A stretch of DNA of 11,110 nt from Lachnoclostridium sp. UBA7482 (GTDB taxonomy: Bacteria; Bacillota; Clostridia; Lachnospirales; Lachnospiraceae). Positions within the stretch are counted from its first letter, which is position 1. Every line of letters begins with the position of its first letter. The translations under genes and the position numbers were made by a program. Below are positions 6,505-11,110 of the stretch, piece by piece. Location of the stretch: positions 1,209 through 12,318 of the forward strand of contig DLOO01000037.1 in NCBI GenBank assembly GCA_002479645.1, given 5' to 3'. The notes under the pieces are model-generated. The model did not search any database. It was not told the origin of the DNA and saw only the letters and a list, made by a program, of their open reading frames with translations.

Positions 6505-7641
6505 TTATCTCCTATACTTTCTCGGTTTACGATTGCGCCAAACGGGACGAATCTGCTGCATAACGAAATACAGCGCCCCACCGAAAATAAATCCTCCCAG
6601 ATGGGCGGCATTATCGATACCCTGTTCCCCCGTAAGGAGCGAATAAAACAAAAATACAACGAAAATACCCATTCGAATCAAATTTTCCTGCCGTCTCAGG
6701 TAAGGATTCATCACAAACATCATTACCATTGCTCCCGCCACGCCGTACACCGCACCCGATGCGCCGATGGACCAGGTATATTGTCCGGACCAGTAATGAA
6801 TCATAACCGATGCAATTGATGCAGCAATGCCGGCCAGAAAATAAAGAACCGCATATCTCACATGACCCAAATCTTTTTCCATTGTGTCACCAACCGCAAA
6901 CAGTACAAGCATATTGCTGCTGATATGGCCAATATCCCCATGCAGGAACATGCAGGACAGAACCCTGTAAAATTCGTGGTTATTTAACACCGCCTGCCAG
7001 CTAACTGCTCCGCCCTCTATCAGACGATTCACCTGAAAGAGGTCTGTAAGCAGGAAAACCAATATATTTACTATTATAATGGCTATAGTAACGAAAGAAT
7101 ACTTATTGATTTTTCGATATAGTTGCTTTTGGGGCGCGAGTCCTCCCGCATACCCCCGTGGACGCTTTCCGAACTTCTTTTCCGTTTGTGCTTTTGCATA
7201 ATTATTCCGAAAGGCATTGTTCTGTGCCCCACCGGAATTCCGGCTATCCCCTCCAAAAGAAAGATTGTTTTCCAACATCTTACGAAGACCCAGAAAATCC
7301 TCCGGCTGGTTTTCAAATACAATCAGGCGACCATACCGTTCATCGATTACCCAATACATATGGCCTTCCGCCAACTGCTTCATCGATGCAATATCCGAAC
7401 TGAAAAACAGTGTGAGCATCTGCACATATTTGAAGTTTTGCTTAAAAAACACATCCTGAATCGTCGTACAGTAATTTTCATATTGTTCGCGGGTCAGTTT
7501 CTCACATACATCCCCGGCAATCAGCCACACCATCGAAACCGCCTGTTCTTCCTTGATATAAAACAGGCGCATCCCCTCTGTATGCAGTTCAACCGGTGCA
7601 AATTTTCTTCCTTCAAAATACTGTATCAATCGATTCCACAT
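6505..7641 (-). CDS. Rhomboid-family intramembrane serine protease
   Basis: 378 aa. Residues 1-130 form a soluble alpha/beta N-terminal domain, 131-178 a Gly/Asn/Lys-rich linker, and about 180-365 a six-helix rhomboid core. The HGDIGHISSNM motif of helix 2 is at 234-244. The catalytic serine is S295 in GASG (293-296, preceding AVYGVAGA), and the catalytic histidine is H347 in NAAHLGGFIFGG. All catalytic elements are present, so it should be active. It cleaves membrane-spanning substrates within the bilayer, but the substrate cannot be read from the sequence. The ATG has AAGGGA nine bases upstream and its own promoter. It follows the Tad cluster on the same strand by 97 nt. The N-terminal extension resembles those on Firmicutes rhomboids such as GluP only in general arrangement. 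Confidence 0.93.
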   Translation of the reverse strand: MWNRLIQYFEGRKFAPVELHTEGMRLFYIKEEQAVSMVWLIAGDVCEKLTREQYENYCTTIQDVFFKQNFKYVQMLTLFFSSDIASMKQLAEGHMYWVIDERYGRLIVFENQPEDFLGLRKMLENNLSFGGDSRNSGGAQNNAFRNNYAKAQTEKKFGKRPRGYAGGLAPQKQLYRKINKYSFVTIAIIIVNILVFLLTDLFQVNRLIEGGAVSWQAVLNNHEFYRVLSCMFLHGDIGHISSNMLVLFAVGDTMEKDLGHVRYAVLYFLAGIAASIASVMIHYWSGQYTWSIGASGAVYGVAGAMVMMFVMNPYLRRQENLIRMGIFVVFLFYSLLTGEQGIDNAAHLGGFIFGGALYFVMQQIRPVWRNRKPRKYRR

Positions 7642-7684
7642 AGCGTTAAATCCCTTCCGTCACACTTCCTCAGCTATGTGAATT

Positions 7685-7713
7685 ATCTTATCACAACTAT
7701 CGGTTTTCTGCAA
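7685..7713 (-). promoter_or_regulatory. SigmaA promoter for the rhomboid gene
   Basis: On the minus strand TTGCAG (7708-7713), 17 bases, then TAAGAT (7685-7690). Both are four-of-six matches at ideal spacing. The start would be near 7678, about 37 nt ahead of the ATG. A palindrome AATCCGGATT lies just upstream. No clear terminator for the preceding DUF6382 gene was seen, so read-through from the Tad operon is possible. Confidence 0.6.
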
Positions 7714-7740
7714 TCGGGAATCCGGATTTCTAACGTACGC

Positions 7741-8463
7741 CTATCGGAGCAAAAATACAATCGCACAGAAGAATGCAAATACCATGCCTCCCTCCAAAAA
7801 CAATATTCCTATCCCCCTCGGAAGGAATTGCTTCTTTTTCTCCGGCTCCAAGGCGGGAACACTGTCTGCTGCGGCCGGGATACACTTTTCCACAGTATCC
7901 ATAGGCAAGGTCTCTTCTGTCTCCGCCAAACTGTCCTCCGCCGAAAACATGCGCTGCAAATCTGTAAGCCCGACCTTTCCTTCCTTACATAAAACATGAA
8001 TGCTGTAGCCCCGAAAAACAGCGAGCGAGTCCGAGGAATCAAGCTGCTCAAGCACCCACTCAGACAGCTTTATCAATTGCTCGGTGATTTCCCGTCCGTA
8101 ACCCGGTAAGTAACACAAATACAAATGCATGTCTCTATCAATAAACACGCTGCCCGGGGTAATACAGTAATTCTCCTCCTGAAGCAAATACCGTCTCCCC
8201 TGCATTACCGTCGTATAAATACCGAGAAAGATTTTGCGAATCATTTCGCCGCTCAGTTTTTTTCTGTTCGCCGATTCCTCAATACTCTGCATGTCCGAAA
8301 TATCATAACGGTATCGCCGGACACCGGCCCGAACCGTAATTTCCAACGGCAGCAACCCTTCCGGACAATTGTATAAAAGCATTTGTTCCTCATAAGAACC
8401 CATCTCACCGCAGCTCTCAATAACCAGCCATTGCTGTTCCATGGAAGACTCTCTTTCAAACAT
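7741..8463 (-). CDS. DUF6382 domain protein with C-terminal membrane helix, no FHA domain
   Basis: I choose the ATG at 8463 (240 aa), with AAAGGATGGAG upstream; an ATG at 8481 would add six residues. The N-terminal FERESSMEQQWLVIE matches the beginning of DUF6382, so later starts are unlikely. Further family blocks are RYDISDMQSI (about 52-61), YLLQEENYCITPGSVFID (about 92-109), LYLCYLPGYG (about 114-123) and LSEWVLEQLDSSDSLAVFRGYSI (about 133-155). In Clostridia this domain is usually followed by an FHA phosphothreonine-binding domain. Here a Ser/Glu/Pro-rich linker (about 165-213) runs to a single C-terminal helix (about 217-239), and the protein ends. It is last in the Tad cluster, 21 nt after the second TadE-like gene. 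Function is unknown; the context suggests a role in pilus regulation or assembly at the membrane. Confidence 0.85.
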   Translation of the reverse strand: MFERESSMEQQWLVIESCGEMGSYEEQMLLYNCPEGLLPLEITVRAGVRRYRYDISDMQSIEESANRKKLSGEMIRKIFLGIYTTVMQGRRYLLQEENYCITPGSVFIDRDMHLYLCYLPGYGREITEQLIKLSEWVLEQLDSSDSLAVFRGYSIHVLCKEGKVGLTDLQRMFSAEDSLAETEETLPMDTVEKCIPAAADSVPALEPEKKKQFLPRGIGILFLEGGMVFAFFCAIVFLLR

Positions 8464-8484
8464 AACTCTCCATCCTTTCATCGT

Positions 8485-9069
8485 TTACTTGCCAATCCAT
8501 CCAAAAAATTGCGTTATTTTGTTCATAACCGTCTTAACTCCGCGGATCTTTTCTCCCGTTTGCAGAACTGTCGTCGCAATTCGGGACCAACTCGCCAGCT
8601 CGCTTCGAGGATATTCGTATCGAAGTTCCTGCCGAAAAAATCCTCCCCCTATCCCGACAAATCCAAATCCGGATGCAGGATTTCCACACACCGCAGCGCT
8701 GACTTTTACGCTATGACTGTCTACCGAAACATTCATTTCCTCAATTTCCGATACCCAGAGCCTCCCCTCTGCCTTGCTTCTGAAGTCATCTAACAGAATT
8801 TCCTCCGCATCGTCCTTGTCGTCACGCATAAGGCTTGTAAAAAAACCATCGGCAAGATACCTCTGATACAAAACATAATCCGTATCGGGGTACACATTTC
8901 CCTCTGCAAAATCCGCCCCCTGTGCCGCTGCCTTCTGCAATATCGCTTTCGCCACCGTAACATCACGCAAATACATTGCCGTATAAATCATTAAAATCAA
9001 TAGAATTCCGGTAAACGGAACCAGGAATGCTGCCTCAACCGTAAACGAGCCTTTACACTTTTGCTGCAT
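8485..9069 (-). CDS. TadE-like pseudopilin
   Basis: 194 aa. The N-terminus carries a type IV prepilin-like leader: short basic segment, then KG|SFTVEAAFLVPF, with cleavage expected after G7 and glutamate at +5 (E12). A hydrophobic helix follows at about 13-32. The rest is extracytoplasmic, with SVKVSAAVCGNPASGFG-type beta segments, and ends in an amphipathic basic tail. TadE-family pseudopilins are minor components needed for Flp pilus assembly and are processed by the cognate peptidase, whose gene ends 15 nt upstream. The Shine-Dalgarno is AAGGGGG. A single cysteine outside the leader (about 136) leaves no obvious disulfide. Whether it is TadE or TadF in a strict sense cannot be decided. Confidence 0.85.
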   Translation of the reverse strand: MQQKCKGSFTVEAAFLVPFTGILLILMIYTAMYLRDVTVAKAILQKAAAQGADFAEGNVYPDTDYVLYQRYLADGFFTSLMRDDKDDAEEILLDDFRSKAEGRLWVSEIEEMNVSVDSHSVKVSAAVCGNPASGFGFVGIGGGFFRQELRYEYPRSELASWSRIATTVLQTGEKIRGVKTVMNKITQFFGWIGK

Positions 9070-9084
9070 ACCATCCCCCTTTTC

Positions 9085-9519
9085 TCAGGCAAATGCCTGC
9101 ATAACAAACACCGTCAGATACCCTCCGAAGAGAAAAGGCAAGAATGGAATGGAGTCTTTTCTCCCCACCTTCTTCAGAAGAAACAGCGTAATTGCCGCGA
9201 ACATAAGTAAAGCCAGTGCCGCACCGAGAATTACAATCTGCGTATATGCCCCCATGGATACTCCAAGCAGAAGAATCAAAACCGCGTCTGCCAATCCGAC
9301 CGCCTCGCCGCCCCACAGGCTGATTGCCAGAAATACTACGCCAATTCCGCTCCCTGCCAGTCGCTGGGGAAGCGGAACCCGCAGATAAAAGCAGGACGCT
9401 CCCGCCAACAAAACGGAAAACAGGAGTACCCATCGCGGAAGCATCTTTGCCTTCCAATCCACAATTGCAGTTCCAAACAAATACATTCCCCACAAGACAA
9501 TCCACAACGATTCCCTCAT
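9085..9519 (-). CDS. A24 prepilin peptidase, short TadV/CpaA type
   Basis: Start set at the ATG at 9519 (144 aa) because AGGAGG lies seven bases upstream and this ATG overlaps the TadE stop as ATGA, a coupling arrangement. An ATG at 9540 would lie inside that gene. The protein is almost entirely membrane helices and lacks the N-terminal methylase domain of PilD, as in TadV/CpaA peptidases. The first catalytic aspartate is D21 (TAIVDWKAKMLP) and the second D78 in GLAD (75-78), followed by IPFLPFLFGG (124-133), the usual final motif. The second motif is normally GxGD; here the third position is alanine. Both aspartates are kept, so activity is plausible. Its substrates would be the two TadE-like proteins beside it and a Flp pilin outside the window. 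Confidence 0.88.
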   Translation of the reverse strand: MRESLWIVLWGMYLFGTAIVDWKAKMLPRWVLLFSVLLAGASCFYLRVPLPQRLAGSGIGVVFLAISLWGGEAVGLADAVLILLLGVSMGAYTQIVILGAALALLMFAAITLFLLKKVGRKDSIPFLPFLFGGYLTVFVMQAFA

Positions 9520-10358
9520 CTTTTTTCCTCCTTCGCACATTTACTGCACTGACGCATCCCCCTGCCTTCTGCTTCACTCCTGGAAATGCTGTTAATGTTT
9601 TTGCTGATTTCCCAACAATTCGCTATGGTATGATAACTGGTTCCATACGAAGTAATAAATACATACTGCCCAACCGCCTGCTTTTTACAAATCTTACACG
9701 GATAATACATTGCTCCTCCCGCATTTCGCTGATTTGAAATCTCTATATACGGCACGCGTCTCACGTCCACCTTCAAGTATGTGCAATAGGTATTTGTATG
9801 GTAGACCTCTCCTTTTTCCGTAACATATACACGTTCCTCCTCCGGATCTGTATCTTCGTATTCGCCGCCAACGTCATTCCCGCGAAATGCCCTTGTTTTA
9901 ACGCGCTGTACAATTCTGCTGTCTCTACCGAAAAAGAAGGCGGCAGGTATTTGAAAAGTGTACGAAACCCGCAAATCTACCACTCCGTCCGCTCCGTAAA
10001 TCGTCGATCCGGAGAAATCAAATCCATTTTCTTTTCCTTTTACATATCGTACATAAGCTTCCTCCTCCATCTTGTCTTCCATACACATGGCTAAATAAAC
10101 CGAATCCGTAATATTACCGGCTAATCGGTCAAACCCCAGCTCGGAAAGAAGAGAATTCTCCTTTTCGTCTGCCTGTTTGTGCAAATACCCATGAACCGCC
10201 CCATAACGTGCCAGTTGGCTTCCGATTTCATTCAGTTTGCTCTGGACAACCAACTGCAGCTGCATTTGCAGAAACAGGCAGAAAAAAATATATACTGCGT
10301 AAAATGACAGCGGAAGGACAAAAGAAGCCTCCACGGTCATACTCCCACGAATTTTCAT
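9516..10358 (-). CDS. TadE-like pseudopilin with two tandem His/Cys metal-site modules
   Basis: 280 aa. The N-terminus MKIRG|SMTVEASFVLP has a prepilin site after G5 with E10 at +5 and a membrane helix at about 11-33. A typical TadE-like extracytoplasmic domain runs to about residue 165. The C-terminal 105 residues contain two related modules. The first, VYVTEKGEVYHTNTYC, has H187, C192, C221 and C224; the second, VFITSYGTSYHTIANC, has H243, C248, C271 and C274. Both have the form T-x2-G-x2-YH-x4-C, then 22-28 residues, then C-x2-C. This resembles small Ada-like/zinc-ribbon modules found on clostridial surface proteins, so structural zinc binding is likely but inferred. Weak GGAG Shine-Dalgarno eight bases before the ATG, directly after a structured intergenic region. 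Overlaps the peptidase start by ATGA. Confidence 0.88.
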   Translation of the reverse strand: MKIRGSMTVEASFVLPLSFYAVYIFFCLFLQMQLQLVVQSKLNEIGSQLARYGAVHGYLHKQADEKENSLLSELGFDRLAGNITDSVYLAMCMEDKMEEEAYVRYVKGKENGFDFSGSTIYGADGVVDLRVSYTFQIPAAFFFGRDSRIVQRVKTRAFRGNDVGGEYEDTDPEEERVYVTEKGEVYHTNTYCTYLKVDVRRVPYIEISNQRNAGGAMYYPCKICKKQAVGQYVFITSYGTSYHTIANCWEISKNINSISRSEAEGRGMRQCSKCAKEEKR

Positions 10359-10372
10359 ATGTTATTCTCCAT

Positions 10373-10482
10373 CTTCTTGTAAAACAAGGCGTTCTGCCCT
10401 CAAATGGCTGCTCCCAACGTACCCCGGAGAGAGAAAATAAAAACTGAATACAAGAAGCAGCCATTTGAAGGCGGAACGCCTT
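10373..10482 (-). repeat. Long inverted repeat (27-nt arms) with possible pseudoknot, between DUF5702 and TadE genes
   Basis: Arms 10386-10412 and 10456-10482 are reverse complements at 25 of 27 positions; as minus-strand RNA one of the two differences is a G-U wobble and the other a C-A mismatch. The 43-base loop is T-rich in the gene direction. A further 9-base complementary pair, CTTCTTGTA (10373-10381) with TACAAGAAG (10449-10457), gives the order A-B-A'-B' in the transcript, an H-type pseudoknot topology. The first-transcribed arm also folds alone as AAGGCG-TTC-CGCCTT, 3 nt after the DUF5702 stop. B' ends two bases before the TadE Shine-Dalgarno. No terminator U-tract follows. It is either a regulatory or processing RNA structure, or a dispersed palindromic repeat. 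Confidence 0.75.
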
Positions 10483-10485
10483 CTC

Positions 10486-11110
10486 CTAATATCCGATTGC
10501 CGCTTTTTCCACGAAGCTCCATTTGCCCTTGCTTCGCTTTGCGTTGCCGAAGGAAACACGTGAAAACAGCGGCTCTACGCCAATAGTCATTTGGACTCCA
10601 AAGCTGTGCAGACACCTTGACAAGTAAAAATTCCGATCATAGCAGGTGCGGATATTCTCCTGCATCACATCCATCGCACGGTAGCTCAGACGCTCCCGAT
10701 TCACAGCCATCATCAGCAGCAAAAGATAATCTGCATATTTCAGGCAGAATCCGCTGCCGCTCTGATACGCCTTGGCTCTGCTATGCAGCGCACTTTTCGT
10801 CATCGCAAAGGCTTCCTCTAATTTAATCTGCATAGTCCCCGACAACACAAGAAACGGCACCGCTTTCCCCTGCAATATCTCAACAGTCTCTAACAGCGCA
10901 TTCTGGACGGCACATGCAAAAAGCATTACATACTCGCAAACTACAATCAGAAACGGAAGCCCCAGCCCTCCGACAAGCTCGGTAGCAATGGCGGTTGCCT
11001 CACTCTGCAAGGACGAATCCATCAAAACATGCGCAAGATTCAATGCCATCCGAATTCCAAGAATACTGAGCGCCGCATCCCTCGCATTTATTTCCGGAAG
11101 TGAAACGTCC
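10486..11110 (-). CDS. DUF5702 domain protein of the Tad locus, C-terminal part
   Basis: Open to the right edge; the frame runs unbroken from base 11109, so the ATG at 11049 is internal and not the true start. About 208 residues are visible. Matching blocks are ELVGGLGLPFLIVVCEYVMLFACAVQNALLETVEILQGKAVPF, a membrane-embedded region, followed later by YADYLLLLMMAVNRERLSYRAMDVMQENIR and a basic C-terminus. These resemble the conserved C-terminal half of DUF5702 proteins, which sit with TadE-like genes in clostridial Tad loci and have an N-terminal pilin-like segment that would lie outside this window. Function is unknown; a membrane-bound assembly component is likely. It is the most upstream gene of the cluster visible here and is followed by the 97-nt inverted repeat. 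Confidence 0.8.
   Translation of the reverse strand, partial: DVSLPEINARDAALSILGIRMALNLAHVLMDSSLQSEATAIATELVGGLGLPFLIVVCEYVMLFACAVQNALLETVEILQGKAVPFLVLSGTMQIKLEEAFAMTKSALHSRAKAYQSGSGFCLKYADYLLLLMMAVNRERLSYRAMDVMQENIRTCYDRNFYLSRCLHSFGVQMTIGVEPLFSRVSFGNAKRSKGKWSFVEKAAIGY

Noticed and set aside
7123..7992. 289-codon plus-strand open frame across the rhomboid and DUF6382 genes
   Set aside because: It is antisense to two well supported genes, has no domain-like sequence and no convincing ribosome site; it is a by-product of codon bias.
9053..9577. 174-codon minus-strand frame overlapping the prepilin peptidase
   Set aside because: It is out of frame with the peptidase, whose aspartate motifs and strong ribosome site define the real gene; the alternative reads as Gly/Arg/Cys-rich noise.
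10386..10482. Insertion sequence or small mobile element at the long inverted repeat
   Set aside because: Only 97 bases, no reading frame inside and no target-site duplication visible at its edges; kept as a structured repeat instead.
1..11110. tRNA, rRNA, CRISPR array, transposase, phage or defence genes
   Set aside because: No tRNA-like T-loop with acceptor stem, no regularly spaced direct repeats and no such protein motifs were found on either strand.

Overview
The window reads as a chromosomal segment of a spore-forming Clostridia, most likely family Lachnospiraceae. The reasons are a yyaC sporulation gene, CvpA/DUF5711/DUF6382/DUF5702 family proteins that I associate with this group, strong purine-rich Shine-Dalgarno sites, moderate GC, and a core dnaX-ybaB-recR block. 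All genes except yyaC lie on the minus strand, so the map is best read right to left. I ran no database search; family names come from recognising motifs.

Right part (11110 to about 7741), read leftwards: the export-associated end of a Tad/type IVc pilus (Flp-type) locus. It holds the C-terminal part of a DUF5702 membrane protein (cut by the window edge), a TadE-like pseudopilin carrying two tandem His/Cys metal-site modules, a short A24 prepilin peptidase overlapping it by ATGA, a second TadE-like pseudopilin, and a DUF6382 protein ending in a membrane helix. Both TadE-like proteins have a G|xxxxE prepilin cleavage motif that the neighbouring peptidase would process. The Tad ATPase, TadB/TadC and the Flp pilin are not in the window and would lie further right. 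Between DUF5702 and the first TadE gene is a 97-nt inverted repeat with 27-nt arms. A further 9-nt complementary pair gives it a possible pseudoknot topology ending two nucleotides before the TadE Shine-Dalgarno.

Middle part (7713 to 3580): a promoter leads into a rhomboid-family intramembrane serine protease with a soluble N-terminal domain, followed 4 nt later by a conserved small 89-aa protein of unknown function. A second promoter leads into dnaX (clamp-loader gamma/tau), ybaB (nucleoid-associated) and recR (recombination repair), a standard replication/repair operon ending at a hairpin shared with convergent yyaC.

Left part (3545 to 1): yyaC on the plus strand behind a sigmaF-like promoter, divergent from a tail-anchored protein that looks like a degenerate MPN/JAMM fold without the metal-binding histidines. 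After it come an extended -10 promoter with a perfect 18-bp dyad just downstream, a DUF5711 membrane-anchored protein, and a CvpA-family membrane protein. The CvpA reading frame stops looking like CvpA at base 22, where a 22-bp sequence is an exact reverse complement of bases 287-308. I think this is a chimeric contig end rather than biology.

No tRNA, rRNA, CRISPR array, transposase or phage gene was seen. The most interesting items are the structured intergenic RNA/inverted repeat in the Tad operon, the TadE protein with tandem metal-site modules, and the pseudo-JAMM membrane protein.
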